This document shows positions 42,909 through 52,959 of a stretch of DNA of 64,000 bases, piece after piece; positions within the stretch are counted from its first letter, which is position 1; every line of letters starts with the position of its first letter. Under the pieces are notes generated by a model. The model saw only the letters and a program-made list of their open reading frames with translations, was not told the DNA's origin and ran no database searches. Origin of the DNA: Atlantibacter sp032062175. Lineage in GTDB: Bacteria > Pseudomonadota > Gammaproteobacteria > Enterobacterales > Enterobacteriaceae. The DNA lies in contig NZ_DAMBQK010000019.1 of NCBI RefSeq assembly GCF_032062175.1, positions 1 to 64,000 on the forward strand. Direction: 5' to 3'. The position numbers were made by a program, and so were the translations under genes.

Positions 42909-45900
42909 TTACACCTTTTCCACGTTCACCAGGAACGCCTTAAATTCCGGCGTTTGGGTATTGGCGTCGCCGACAAACGGCGTCAACGTGTTCGCGATAA
43001 AGCCTTTTTTCGCCACGCCCTCGTAGCCCCAGTGGATCGGAATGCCGATGGTATCGACGTCCTGATTGTTCACTTTCAGGGTGCGAATACGTTTAGTCAC
43101 CACCGCTTTGGCTTTGATATAGCCACGGTTGGAGGAGACTTTCACGGTATCGCCCTGGACGATGCCCAGCTTGTTAGCCAGCTTCTCACCGATTTCCACA
43201 AACTGTTCCGGCTGGGCGATGCTGTTGAGCAGCGCGTGCTTGGTCCAGTAGTGGAAGTGCTCCGTCAGACGATAGGTGGTCCCGACATACGGGAACTTAT
43301 CGGCTTTACCCATCGCTTCCAGGTCATGTTTAAAGACGCGGGCGGCGGGGTTGGACACTACATTCGGGTGAAGCGGGTTGGTGCCGAGCGGCGTTTCAAA
43401 CGGCTCGTAGTGTTCCGGGAACGGACCCTCAGCCATCTTATCGATAGCGAACAGACGTCCCATGCCTTCCGGCTGCATGATGAACGGCCCGACATCGCTG
43501 CCCGGCGCTGCGGTGCTGTAGTCCGGAATATCCGCGCCGCTCCATTTTGCGCCGTCCCAGCGCAGAAGCTGGCGCTTCGGATCCCAGGGTTGGCCCTGCG
43601 GGTCGGCGGAGGCGCGGTTATACAGGATGCGGCGGTTTAGCGGCCACGCCCATGCCCAGCCCAGCGTGTTGCCAAGTCCAGACGGGTCGGAGTTATCGCG
43701 GCGCGCCATCATGTTGCCTTCCGGCGTCCAACTACCGGCGAAAATCCAGCATCCGCTTGAGGTGGTGCCGTCATCGCGTAAATGCGCGAAGCTGCTGATC
43801 TGCTGGCCTTTCTTGACGATCACCGCGCCGGTGGCTGGGTCGGTGATATCCGCCAGCGCTTTCCCGTTGCTTTCCATCGCCACTTCTTCCGGCGCCGGGT
43901 TATGCGGCGTCAGGAAGTTCCAGGTCATGTTCAGCACTTGTTCCGGGCACGCGCCGCCTTCTTCAGCGTACATCTTGCGCAGGCGCAGGAAGATGCCCGC
44001 CAGGATCTCGCCGTCGTTCAGCGCGATGCCCGGTGCGTCCTGGCCTTTCCAGTGCCACTGCAACCAGCGGCCAGAGTTGACGATAGAACCGTTCTCTTCG
44101 GCGAAGCAGGTGGAGGGCAGACGGAACACTTCGGTCTGGATTGCCGCCGAATCCACGTCGTTCTGCTCACCGTGGTTTTGCCAGAAGGTGGAGGTTTCCG
44201 TGTTGAGCGGATCGATGGTCACCAGGAACTTCAGTTTCGACAGCGCCGCTACAACCTTGTTTTTATTCGGGAATGAGGCCACCGGGTTAAAGCCCTGGCA
44301 GAAGTAACCATTCACTTTGCCCTGGTGCATCATGTCGAAGTACTGGAGGACGTCGTAACCCTTATCCCACTTCGGCAACCAGTCGTAACCCCAGTTGTTC
44401 TCCGCCGTCGCTTTGTCGCCATAGAAGGCTTTCATCAGCGAAACAAAGAATTTCGGGTAGTTGGCCCAATAGTTCACCTGGCCTTCCAGCAGCGGTTTCG
44501 GCGTGTTGGCGGCGAGATAGGCCTGGATGTCGGCCTGGGTTTCATTCGGCAGCGACATATAGCCGGTCAGGCTCTGGGACAGCAGGCCGAGGTCGGTCAG
44601 GCCCTGGATGTTGGAGTGACCGCGCAGGGCGTTGACGCCGCCGCCTGCCATGCCCATGTTGCCGAGCAGCAACTGAATCATCGCCATGGTGCGGATGTTC
44701 TGCGCGCCCACGGAGTGCTGGGTCCAGCCCAGTGCATACAGGAACGATGCGGTTTTGTCGTGAACGCTGGTTTCCGCGATGTACTCGCAAACCTTCAGGA
44801 AATCCGCCTTCGGCGTGCCGCAGATGTTTTCAACCACGTCCGGCGTATAGCGGGAAACGTGGGTTTTCAGCAGGTTCCACACGCAGCGCGGATGGCTCAG
44901 CGTGGTATCGCGTTTCGCGAAGCCATTCTCATCCAGCTCGTAGTTCCAGGAGGTTTTGTCGTACTTGCGTTTTTCGGCGTCATAACCGGTAAACAGGCCG
45001 TCGTCGAAGCCGTAATCTTCACGCACGATCAGGCTGGCGTTGGTGTACGCCTCAACGTATTCACGGTTGAATTTGTTGTTGGTTAACAGGTACAGCAATA
45101 CGCCTGACAGGAAAGCAATGTCAGTACCAGAGCGGATCGGGGTATAGAAATCGGCCACCGATGCGGTACGCGTAAAGCGTGGGTCAATAACAATCAGTTT
45201 CGCGCCATTGTGGATTTTGGCTTCCATCGCCCAGCGGAATCCCACCGGATGCGCTTCTGCCGCGTTCCCACCCATCACCACGATGAGGTTGGCGTTCTTC
45301 ATATCTACCCAGTGGTTGGTCATCGCACCGCGACCAAATGTTGGAGCAAGACTTGCTACCGTTGGTCCGTGTCAGACACGCGCCTGGTTATCCACGGCTA
45401 ACATGCCGAGGGCGCGGGAAAATTTCTGGGTTAAATAACCGGTTTCGTTACTGGAGGCGGATGCGCACAGCATCCCGGTGGTGAGCCAGCGGTTTACCGT
45501 CACACCTTTATCATTTTGCGCCACAAAGTTGGCGTCGCGGTCCTGCTTGATTAGCTTAGCGATGCGGTCAAATGCCTCATCCCAGCTAATGTCCTGCCAT
45601 TTATCAGAGCCTGGCGCGCGATATTGCGGGGCTTTGAGACGGCTTTCTGAGTGAATGAAATCGACTAAACCTGCGCCTTTCGGGCACAGTGCGCCACGGT
45701 TGACCGGGTGGTCCGAGTCGCCTTCAATGTGAAAGATGGATTCTTTCGCGTTTTTTGCGCCGTCGCCGAGGCTGTACATCAACAGCCCACAACCAACGGA
45801 GCAGTATGTACAGGTGTTACGGGTTTCGCGGCTGCGCAGCAATTTATATTGCCGTGTTTCCGCAAGCGCGACGCTGGGGGCAAAGCCCAGCGCTGCTGCC

Positions 45901-45959
45901 GTGGTGCCTGCCATACCGCCAGCGCAGATCTTAAAGAACTGCCTTCTGCTGACCTGCAT
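42909..45959 (-). CDS. fdoG: formate dehydrogenase-O catalytic subunit, selenoprotein
   Basis: FdoG (1016 aa) oxidises formate at a bis-MGD molybdenum centre in the periplasm. It has a twin-arginine signal (VSRRQFFK, residues 3-10) and a [4Fe-4S] motif (CTYCSVGCGLL...CPKG). The frame is interrupted by an in-frame TGA at 45374-45372, codon 196, read as selenocysteine in the context ARV-Sec-HGPT. This is the same residue as in E. coli FdoG. A SECIS-like stem follows. The gene is therefore intact, not a pseudogene. The downstream part has the expected landmarks RGHSNIQGLTDLG and QGFNPVASFPN. It heads fdoGHI-fdhE and is divergent from fdhD. Confidence 0.97.
45335..45374 (-). promoter_or_regulatory. 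selenocysteine codon and bacterial SECIS element of fdoG
   Basis: The TGA at 45374-45372 is followed on the minus strand by CACGGACCAACGGTA and then GCAAGTCTTGC (45356-45346). This is a small stem with an AGTCT loop at the distance where SelB binds the fdnG/fdoG mRNA in E. coli. It directs decoding by the selC tRNA. Confidence 0.85.
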
Positions 45960-46083
45960 GGATCGCTCCTTGTTTTGACATTGTCACTTCCCCGCTGTTT
46001 TTCGCTATCCTGCGCACGAAATTCATTGGGTCTTTGTTTTTATTTTGCGGTTGTATCCGCAAAGGTTCAGAATTGCTGGATTA

Positions 46084-46101
46084 GCCCTCCTTCCAGGAGG
46101 G
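46084..46101. other. hairpin in the fdoG-fdhD divergent spacer
   Basis: CCCTCCT-TCC-AGGAGGG is a perfect 7-bp stem with a 3-base loop in the 200-bp region between fdoG and fdhD. No T tail follows. It may lie in the fdhD 5' leader. Confidence 0.35.
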
Positions 46102-46159
46102 ATAGTTCCCCCAGAATACCACAATAGTGTTAAGGGTGTTCCAATACGGTTAACAAAAA

Positions 46160-46990
46160 GTGAATAACAATCTTCTTGATAGTGTTGAAAATGTGACCGG
46201 GTTCACCGGCGTCCGCGAGTGTGAATTGTGGAAGCACGATGATCTCACCCACCCGAAAAGCGACTGGCTGGCGGAAGAGGTTCCCGTTGCGCTGGTGTAC
46301 AACGGCATTTCCCATGTTGTGATGATGGCGACGCCGAAAGATCTGACGCTTTTTGCGCTGGGCTTTTCACTATCGGAAGGCATTATTGACTCCCCCCAGG
46401 ATATTTTCGGGATGGATATTGTTAACAGCTGCAACGGCATCGAAGTGCAAATCGAGCTGTCCAGCCGCCGCTTTATGGGGCTGAAAGAGCGCCGTCGCGC
46501 GCTGGCGGGCCGCACCGGCTGCGGCGTTTGCGGCGTTGAGCAGCTTAACGATATTGGCAGGCCGGTTGCGCCGCTGCCGTTTACCCAGACCTTCAACCTC
46601 AACAACCTCGATAGTGTGGTCAGCCAGTTGCGCAGCGTGCAGCCCATCGGCCAGATGACCGGTTGCACCCATGCGGCGGCGTGGTTAAACCCGCGGGGCG
46701 ATATGCTCGGCGGGCATGAAGATATTGGCCGCCATGTAGCGCTGGATAAGCTGATGGGCCGCCGCGCGCGCGAAGGCTGGCGCGATGGCGCGGTGCTGGT
46801 TTCCAGCCGCGCCAGCTATGAGATGGTGCAGAAATCGGCGCTGTGCGGGGTTGAGATCCTGATTGCGGTGTCTGCCGCAACCACCCTGGCGGTGGAGGTG
46901 GCGCAGCGCTGCAATCTGACGCTGGTGGGCTTTGCTAAACAGGGCCGGGCCACGGTGTATACCCATCCGCAACGCGTCATTACCGCCTGA
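46160..46990 (+). CDS. fdhD: formate dehydrogenase sulfurtransferase FdhD
   Basis: FdhD (276 aa) carries sulfur from IscS to the molybdenum cofactor of formate dehydrogenases. The catalytic cysteine pair is in GCGVCGVEQL, near residues 119-122. EEVPVALVYNGISHVV and GGHEDIGRHVALDK are conserved. The GTG start at 46160 aligns the N-terminus (NVTGFTGVRECELW) with E. coli FdhD. The last 11 bp overlap the 3' end of frvR on the other strand. Confidence 0.96.
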   Translation: MNNNLLDSVENVTGFTGVRECELWKHDDLTHPKSDWLAEEVPVALVYNGISHVVMMATPKDLTLFALGFSLSEGIIDSPQDIFGMDIVNSCNGIEVQIELSSRRFMGLKERRRALAGRTGCGVCGVEQLNDIGRPVAPLPFTQTFNLNNLDSVVSQLRSVQPIGQMTGCTHAAAWLNPRGDMLGGHEDIGRHVALDKLMGRRAREGWRDGAVLVSSRASYEMVQKSALCGVEILIAVSAATTLAVEVAQRCNLTLVGFAKQGRATVYTHPQRVITA

Positions 46991-48725
46991 TTAACTCAAC
47001 AAAATCCTCGTAACTGCGGGTGCTGGCGATAGTTGGCGTGTCGTGGCGTTGCAGCATACTGGCCAGATAACTGAAAATCTTCAGCTCTTCACGCGCGGAA
47101 GGGCTGACGCAGGCCACCAGCAGATGAAATACCTTCTCATCATTCACTTTCACCGGATTCGCCAGTAATACCAGATAGCCGCGAAACTGTGGCTGCTTCT
47201 CGCTCCAGCTATGGGGCACTGCCACGTGATTGATCACCAGATTATCGCCTTCGGTTTCACGCTGGCGTATCCGTGCGGCATCGGCGGCGGTGATCTGCCC
47301 GCGTTCCGTCAGCTTTTCACAGACCGACCCGACAATCTCAAACCAGTTTTCACTGGGCTGATTGATGTAGTGAAAGCTGTGCGCGGCGGGCAGCCAGGCG
47401 CTGATTTTCTGGCGTATCAGCGCCGATTCGAGATGCTCTTTGATTAGGCTGATGCCCGCTGCGCCGATAATATTTTTGATGGTCAGGACGTCCGGCCCGT
47501 GGCAGTCCATCACCGAATAACTGTTGTTAATCACCAACACGGGGTCGGTCTCGATTCGTAGCGCCACAAGTTCTGCGGATGTATTAACGATCATCACCCG
47601 GCAATTCAGCAGTTCCCGTTCAATCGCCATTTTGTTGATGGTGGCGATGGCGTTTTGTTCGCACAGCAGGATTAACGCATGTTTTTCGCCGGGGTTGCGC
47701 TCCAGCGCGCAGGCGAAATAGAGGCCGATAAGATCGCTGTCGAACAGGGTGATATCCAGCTGCTGGCGCAAGCTGGCAATGAAGCCAATGCTTAAATCGA
47801 AGGCCACCGGCCAGGCAGCGCGTAAGTGATTCATGCTGCCCTGACGGCTGTCGCTTAGCCAGACCGGGGACGCCGCGTAGCGGGTGATATGCCCGGTTAA
47901 ATCATCAATAAGCTGCCCGTCAGCAGGCTCCAGCCGGTATTGCTTCATCAGGCTGTTAACGGCGCGTTCAATCCAGTTCCGGTTTACGCGCGCGGCACAT
48001 TGGGCCAGATCGTGGAGAATCGCGCTGGCATGGCGTAAGCCATTATCGCCCAGATAAAGCCCCGCCGCGTCGTAGCGGGCGCGTACCGACGGCGCTATTT
48101 CCGTTTGCGGGCATAGCGTCAGCGCATTGCGTAATGCATAGACGGCCAACAGCACCGAGGCCTGGTAATCGTTGCTTATGACGGTGAACGGATTTTGGCT
48201 GTCCGGCGTATCGCGCAGCGTCTGATACAGGCGCGTCGTGATGCCCTGAGGCTGGCAAATGTCAGGATCTTTTTTTATCAGATTCGCCAGAATTAAAATC
48301 CGCTTTGCTTGCGGCTCGTTAATAAAATGACCAGCATTGGGGCGGCTGGCTAACGTAACGGTGCGTCCGAAACGCTGCTTCAGGCGCAGCAGTTTATCGC
48401 TGACGATGCTTTCCGGCATGGTCAGCGCATCTGCCAGCTGCGCACGCGTCGTGAAGGTGTTTAACAGCAGCAGCGCCAGGATCTGGTCATCAATATCATG
48501 ACGCTGGAGCAGGCGAAAGTAGTTATGCCGATCGTAAATCTCCAGCTGGTAGCCGCCATTACCCGGTTGAGTAATGGCCGCCGCGCCGCTCAGGGTGAAA
48601 TTTACGTAGTCGATATCCCGCAGCACCGTGCGCCCGGAAACGTCCAGCGCACGGGCAAGCTGCGCCATCGGCTGCTTATGCTGTTCAAGCAAATCCAGCA
48701 GAGCGAGTTGGCGGGCGTTCAGCAT
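46980..48725 (-). CDS. frvR: PRD-containing PTS transcriptional regulator FrvR
   Basis: FrvR (581 aa; E. coli 582) is a BglG/MtlR-type regulator. The N-terminal helix-turn-helix (QLARALDVSGRTVLRDIDYVN) is followed by PTS-regulation domains and a C-terminal EIIA(fructose)-like domain with the potential phospho-histidine in NHVAVPHSW. It should respond to phosphorylation by the FrvA/FrvB system and control the frv operon. It is the last gene of frvABXR, only 2 bp after frvX. The inducing sugar of this system is unknown in E. coli as well. Confidence 0.93.
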   Translation of the reverse strand: MLNARQLALLDLLEQHKQPMAQLARALDVSGRTVLRDIDYVNFTLSGAAAITQPGNGGYQLEIYDRHNYFRLLQRHDIDDQILALLLLNTFTTRAQLADALTMPESIVSDKLLRLKQRFGRTVTLASRPNAGHFINEPQAKRILILANLIKKDPDICQPQGITTRLYQTLRDTPDSQNPFTVISNDYQASVLLAVYALRNALTLCPQTEIAPSVRARYDAAGLYLGDNGLRHASAILHDLAQCAARVNRNWIERAVNSLMKQYRLEPADGQLIDDLTGHITRYAASPVWLSDSRQGSMNHLRAAWPVAFDLSIGFIASLRQQLDITLFDSDLIGLYFACALERNPGEKHALILLCEQNAIATINKMAIERELLNCRVMIVNTSAELVALRIETDPVLVINNSYSVMDCHGPDVLTIKNIIGAAGISLIKEHLESALIRQKISAWLPAAHSFHYINQPSENWFEIVGSVCEKLTERGQITAADAARIRQRETEGDNLVINHVAVPHSWSEKQPQFRGYLVLLANPVKVNDEKVFHLLVACVSPSAREELKIFSYLASMLQRHDTPTIASTRSYEDFVELIRR

Positions 48726-48727
48726 CG

Positions 48728-49789
48728 TCAGCGGAAATCACGAAAGGCAGCCACTTGCTCGCTGTCCAGTTGATTCAACCACCGGGCAAGCGTGGTGAGC
48801 AGCGCGTCATAGTCCCGAACAGAGATCATGGCGCTGTTAGCGTGCAGATAGCGCGTCGGCAGGCACAGCGAAATTACCGGTCGTCCACCGCCCATGACGT
48901 TGTAGCGCCCGCCGTCGGTTGCGCCGGTTTTCATGGTGCACAGTTGCCACGGCATCCATTCAGCTTCGGCATGCTCCTTGTACGCCGCCACCAGTTTCTG
49001 GTTCGGGAAATAGCGCTTATCGAATAGCATGATCCCCGGCCCAGCGCCCAGCTTCAGCGGGAAATGCACCGGGTCGATGCCGGGAATATCGCCCGCCACG
49101 GCGGTATCCAGCACGATCACCATATCGGGTTTACTGGTCTCGGCGGAGGTTTGAGCACCGCGCAGGCCCACTTCTTCTTCCACCGTGCCAGTACCGAACA
49201 GCGTAATCTCAGGATTATTTACGCGCTGCATCAGTTCAACCATCAGCGCGCAGCCCACGCGGTTATCCAGCGCTTTAGCCACAATGCGATCATCGCCCCA
49301 ACGGGCGAAATTAGGTTGTGGGCTAATAAAATCGCCCACCGCAACGCCTCTCGCCGCGACCTCGGCAGCGCTGGCTGCGCCAATATCGATAAACATCTCG
49401 CCGTGTTCGACGGGTTGCTGCTTTTGCTTCTCGCTCAGCGCGTGGGGGGCGATAGAGCCAATCAGGCCAGGAATGTTAACGCCGCTGCGGGTGCGGATCG
49501 CCACCTGATGATTCAACATCGACTGGTTCCACCACGAGCCAATGGTGTCGAAGCGGATAAAGCCGTCGGCGCTGATGTGCTTAATGATAAAACCCACTTC
49601 GTCCATATGCCCGACGATGGCGATTTTCGGGCCGCGCGAGCCTTTACGGGCGATGACGCTGCCGAGGCCGTCAAAGACGATCTCATCGCTGATGCCTTCC
49701 AGCCGGGAAATCAGCAACTGACGGACGTCATGTTCATCGCCGCTGACCGCCGTCGCCAGGCAAAGTGTTTCCAGTAATTCAGTGTTCAT
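48728..49789 (-). CDS. frvX: M42-family aminopeptidase-like protein FrvX
   Basis: FrvX (353 aa; E. coli 356) is an M42 glutamyl-aminopeptidase/endoglucanase family metalloprotein. Metal and catalytic motifs are present: IVGHMDEVGFII, the central KALDNRVGCAL, EEEVGLRGAQTS with the general-base glutamate, and the late KTGATDGG. The dinuclear site therefore looks intact. It overlaps frvB by 11 bp. A peptidase-like hydrolase in a PTS operon suggests an unusual glycopeptide or amide-linked substrate, but that is inference. Confidence 0.94.
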   Translation of the reverse strand: MNTELLETLCLATAVSGDEHDVRQLLISRLEGISDEIVFDGLGSVIARKGSRGPKIAIVGHMDEVGFIIKHISADGFIRFDTIGSWWNQSMLNHQVAIRTRSGVNIPGLIGSIAPHALSEKQKQQPVEHGEMFIDIGAASAAEVAARGVAVGDFISPQPNFARWGDDRIVAKALDNRVGCALMVELMQRVNNPEITLFGTGTVEEEVGLRGAQTSAETSKPDMVIVLDTAVAGDIPGIDPVHFPLKLGAGPGIMLFDKRYFPNQKLVAAYKEHAEAEWMPWQLCTMKTGATDGGRYNVMGGGRPVISLCLPTRYLHANSAMISVRDYDALLTTLARWLNQLDSEQVAAFRDFR

Positions 49790-51233
49790 GAGACAGCTCC
49801 TGCATCGCCTGTTTACGGGCTTTGTGTTTCATCCATGCGCCTTTCAGCAGCAAAATCAGGCCAATATTGAGTGCAAGGCCTGTCGCCAGCACCAGATAGA
49901 ATGACCCGACGGGCGACATCAGTCCGATAAACGGATCGAAAACCCCAAGGCCCGGTGCCAGGCGTTTGATACCAAAGGCGATCACCAGCATGCCCGTGAT
50001 GCCGCCGCTCAGGGTATTGGCGGTGATCATCGGCAGCGGCGCGGCTAAGGCATAAGGAATTGCAGGTTCGGTCGCTACCGTTGCGCCGACCACAATGGCG
50101 CTGCCTGCGGCGTCTTTCTCCTGCTGGGTAAACAGTTTCGGCGCGATAAAGGTCGCGATCCCGGCTGCCATAGGCGGCATTAGCGCCACCACGCCGACAA
50201 TGGCGTACCAGTCATAAATGTGTTTCTCGAGCAGGGAAAAACAAAAGAACCACGCGGTTTTGTTGATCGGGCCGCCCATATCAAAGGCCAGCATCGCACC
50301 CACCAGGAATGCCGCGCCCATCTTCATGGACGGCGGGATGGTGTTCAGGAAGTGCAACAGCCCGTCCATCAGGCCGCCCATAAAGGGGCCCAGCACGTAA
50401 TACGTCAGCACGCCAAATACAAACAGGGTGATGAACGGGATAAACAGCGAGCCAAGCAGCGGCTGGAGCGCTTTACCAAGCTTCAGCCGCCGGAAATAGC
50501 GCACGAAGTAGCCAATCGCCAGCCCCAGCACCACCGCGCCAAGAAAACCTGCGCCGGATTGCGTGCCGAGCAGCGCTTTGTCGTTCGCCAGGTAGCAAAC
50601 CAAAAACGCGGGCGCGAACGCCGGTTTATCGCTCACCGACCAGGCGATATACGCGCCCATAATCGGGATCATAAATTTGAACCCGAGATAGCCGATGGAC
50701 TCGATAATCCAGGTGAACGACGGCGCGCCCTGGCTCATGTCCTGATACGGCATCCCCAGTTGCATCAGCATATTGGCGACAGCGACCAGCACACCGCCGC
50801 CAATCACAAACGGCAAAGCCGCTGAGACGCCCGCCATTAAGTGGCTCATGATGCTGCCGCTTTCGACCTCCTGCTTGCCGAGCCGCACGGCGCTGTCTGC
50901 CGCCATCTGGGTGGATTCGGTGGCTAACCCGTTAAAAATCTGGTCGATATTCTTTAGCGCTTTCGAGATGGGGATTTCGTAAACCTGTTTACCGGCGAAG
51001 CGCGCGCGGTCTTCGCGGGTCAGTCCACGTCCAGTCGCCAGGATCACGTAATTGGCCTGGTCGATTTCCTCCGCGCTGAGGCGGTTTTCCACACCGCTGG
51101 AGCCCTGAGTTTCCACCTTAATCACGTGGCCTAACGCGCGGGCTTTCTGTTCCAGCGCTTCGGCCACCATATACGTGTGCGCAATCCCTGCCGGGCAATT
51201 GGTGATGGCGACAATCCTGATAGGCTTTTCCAT
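49779..51233 (-). CDS. frvB: fructose-like PTS permease EIIBC FrvB
   Basis: FrvB (484 aa; E. coli 483) is a PTS EIIBC protein of the fructose family. The N-terminal IIB domain has the phospho-cysteine in ITNCPAGIAHTYM (Cys13). A linker of about 20 residues leads to a IIC domain of about nine helices, including GGPINKTAWFF and GSAIVVGATVATEPAIPYALA with the sugar-binding glutamate. Phosphate would come from FrvA. It overlaps frvX by 11 bp and follows frvA by 14 bp. Confidence 0.94.
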   Translation of the reverse strand: MEKPIRIVAITNCPAGIAHTYMVAEALEQKARALGHVIKVETQGSSGVENRLSAEEIDQANYVILATGRGLTREDRARFAGKQVYEIPISKALKNIDQIFNGLATESTQMAADSAVRLGKQEVESGSIMSHLMAGVSAALPFVIGGGVLVAVANMLMQLGMPYQDMSQGAPSFTWIIESIGYLGFKFMIPIMGAYIAWSVSDKPAFAPAFLVCYLANDKALLGTQSGAGFLGAVVLGLAIGYFVRYFRRLKLGKALQPLLGSLFIPFITLFVFGVLTYYVLGPFMGGLMDGLLHFLNTIPPSMKMGAAFLVGAMLAFDMGGPINKTAWFFCFSLLEKHIYDWYAIVGVVALMPPMAAGIATFIAPKLFTQQEKDAAGSAIVVGATVATEPAIPYALAAPLPMITANTLSGGITGMLVIAFGIKRLAPGLGVFDPFIGLMSPVGSFYLVLATGLALNIGLILLLKGAWMKHKARKQAMQELSHEH

Positions 51234-51247
51234 ATCGCGTCTCGCAG

Positions 51248-51694
51248 TTATTGAAGGGTGGCGTTAAGCAGCGTGACGATCTCCTGCTCGCTACCGGTTT
51301 TCAGCTGGTCAGTGAAATCCTGATGGATAATTTTTCGGCACAGCGTGCCGATGAGGCTGACTTGGGCGGCATCGGCGTTTTCAGGCACGCCGAGACAAAT
51401 CCAGCAGTTGGCGGGTTGGTCATCCATCGATTTCCAGTCCACGCGTTGGGTACGGCTGCGGGCAAACAGAATGAACGGGCGCGTCACGCAGGCGCTTTTA
51501 CCGTGCGGTACAGCCACCCCGCCGCCGAAACCGGTGGAATGAATTTTTTCGCGCAGCAGCAGCGTCTGCAAAAAGCGATTCTGATCGCTGACGTGGCCTT
51601 GTTGATAAGCATGACGGGCCAGCGCTTTTAAAATGGAATAGGCGCTGTTGCCTTCGATATCGAGATTGATATCCGATAGGGTAATTAATGGCAT
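51248..51694 (-). CDS. frvA: fructose-like PTS EIIA component FrvA
   Basis: FrvA (148 aa, same as E. coli) is an EIIA of the mannitol/fructose type. His64 in GGGVAVPHGKS is the phosphorylation site. The family helix YSILKALARHAYQQG precedes it. It is the first gene of frvABXR. A 180-bp gap separates it from the azlD homologue. I see no clear CRP site or promoter in that gap. Confidence 0.94.
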   Translation of the reverse strand: MPLITLSDINLDIEGNSAYSILKALARHAYQQGHVSDQNRFLQTLLLREKIHSTGFGGGVAVPHGKSACVTRPFILFARSRTQRVDWKSMDDQPANCWICLGVPENADAAQVSLIGTLCRKIIHQDFTDQLKTGSEQEIVTLLNATLQ

Positions 51695-51874
51695 AGCTTC
51701 ACTCCCTGTGATAATGCCTGATGATTTTACGGGGCGGATGCGCGTTAAATAACAGCGCGTATGTCAGAGGCGGGCGACATTTTTGCCATGAGTTGAGATG
51801 CGAATTTGTGCGCCACGCCACGTCCACAGCGCGACACGGCGTGGAAAGGAGAAATTCAGAAAATCACGGCGGTT

Positions 51875-52198
51875 TTAGTGGATACCCGCCAGGCGCAGCA
51901 GCGCCGTGACCACCGCCGCCGCGATAATTACCACGATTAACGGCATCTTGCGCCAGGCGAGGAACACCGCAAACGCCACGCCGAGCACCCGCGCCATCCC
52001 GGCGAAATGCTCGCCCTCATAAAACGTGGTCGCCAGCGCGACCGAGAACAGCAACACCGTTGCCGCGTCGGAAAGCAGCGCCTGGGCGCGTTCAGACAGC
52101 GCCAATCGGCTACCTAACTTCGCACCGCCGAGCCGCATCAGATAGGTGCCTGCCGATAACATTGCAATCCCAACGATGAACAGCGTCATGTTTTCCAT
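51875..52198 (-). CDS. AzlD-family branched-chain amino-acid exporter small subunit
   Basis: This 107-residue membrane protein with four hydrophobic helices belongs to the AzlD/YgaH family, the small partner of AzlC. MENMTLFIVGIAMLSAGTYLMRLGG is followed by a cluster of helices and a final VVTALLRLAG. It overlaps the AzlC-type gene by one base. Together they are expected to export branched-chain or related amino acids. Confidence 0.85.
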   Translation of the reverse strand: MENMTLFIVGIAMLSAGTYLMRLGGAKLGSRLALSERAQALLSDAATVLLFSVALATTFYEGEHFAGMARVLGVAFAVFLAWRKMPLIVVIIAAAVVTALLRLAGIH

Positions 52199-52857
52199 TA
52201 TTTCTTCCTCGTCAGTAAGCCAAACAGCGACAGCAAAACCGGCAGCCCGACGGGGGCAAACGGCACGGCGGCAAGGGAAAGCGCCGCTCCGCTACAGGCG
52301 CGGATCAGCGTGGTGCGGTTTTTAAAAGCCGGAACCACCAGCGCCAGTAAGATGGCGGGGAAGACCGCGTCCAGGCCGATGGTTTCCGGCGCGGGCAGCA
52401 GTTTGCCGACGCCCGCGCCAAGCAGCGCGCCCAGCGGCCAGATAATCGCCACGCCGAGACCGCACAGCCAGTAGGCGGCTTTGCGCTGCTCCGGAGTGGG
52501 TTGCGACAGGCCAAACACCACGCTTTCATCATTCATGATATGGCAGCCCAGATAGCTGGCGGCGCGTTTGCCCACCAGATCGCGCACCGTCACGCCAAAC
52601 GGAATATGCCGGGCGTTAACTAACAAGCCCGCAGCCGCAGCGGCGAGCGGGTTACCGCCGCTGGCGACGATGCCGATAAACAGAAATTCCGACGCGCCCG
52701 CCAGTACCGATACCGACAACACAAACGGCACCCAAATCGGGAAGCCGTACGCCATCGCCAGCGAACCGTAGGACACGCCCACGACGCCAACAGCCAGACA
52801 AACCAGCAGGATGGCTTTTACGGTGTCGCCTTTGAGCGAAGAGAAGGGATGTTTCAT
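52198..52857 (-). CDS. AzlC-family amino-acid exporter large subunit
   Basis: This 219-residue AzlC/YgaZ-family permease has six to seven hydrophobic helices. Family motifs are visible: VGVSYGSLAMAYG, AGASEFLFIGIVASGG, and LLVNARHIPFGV with the conserved NxRH. In E. coli YgaZH exports valine. This pair is shorter and has its own divergent XRE-cupin regulator, so its substrate may differ. The upstream gap holds GAACG repeats that may be operators. Confidence 0.88.
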   Translation of the reverse strand: MKHPFSSLKGDTVKAILLVCLAVGVVGVSYGSLAMAYGFPIWVPFVLSVSVLAGASEFLFIGIVASGGNPLAAAAAGLLVNARHIPFGVTVRDLVGKRAASYLGCHIMNDESVVFGLSQPTPEQRKAAYWLCGLGVAIIWPLGALLGAGVGKLLPAPETIGLDAVFPAILLALVVPAFKNRTTLIRACSGAALSLAAVPFAPVGLPVLLSLFGLLTRKK

Positions 52858-52874
52858 ACTTTTTTAGCCATATC

Positions 52875-52934
52875 GAACGTTTATCCATTATAATGAACGC
52901 TTCACAACCGATTATCAAGATGAACGATTCGTTC
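52875..52934. promoter_or_regulatory. GAACG repeat cluster between azlC and its regulator
   Basis: GAACG occurs at 52875 and 52895, and GAACG-ATT-CGTTC forms a perfect inverted repeat at 52922-52934, all inside the 102-bp divergent spacer. TATAAT at 52889-52894 is a -10 candidate toward the regulator gene. The XRE-cupin protein is the obvious candidate ligand. Confidence 0.5.
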
Positions 52935-52959
52935 GGTTTATTGAACATGAGGCCGTTTT

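Noticed and set aside
45372..45374. In-frame stop splitting formate dehydrogenase into two genes (possible pseudogene)
   Set aside because: The TGA is the conserved selenocysteine codon 196 of fdoG, followed by a SECIS stem, and selC is present in the window.
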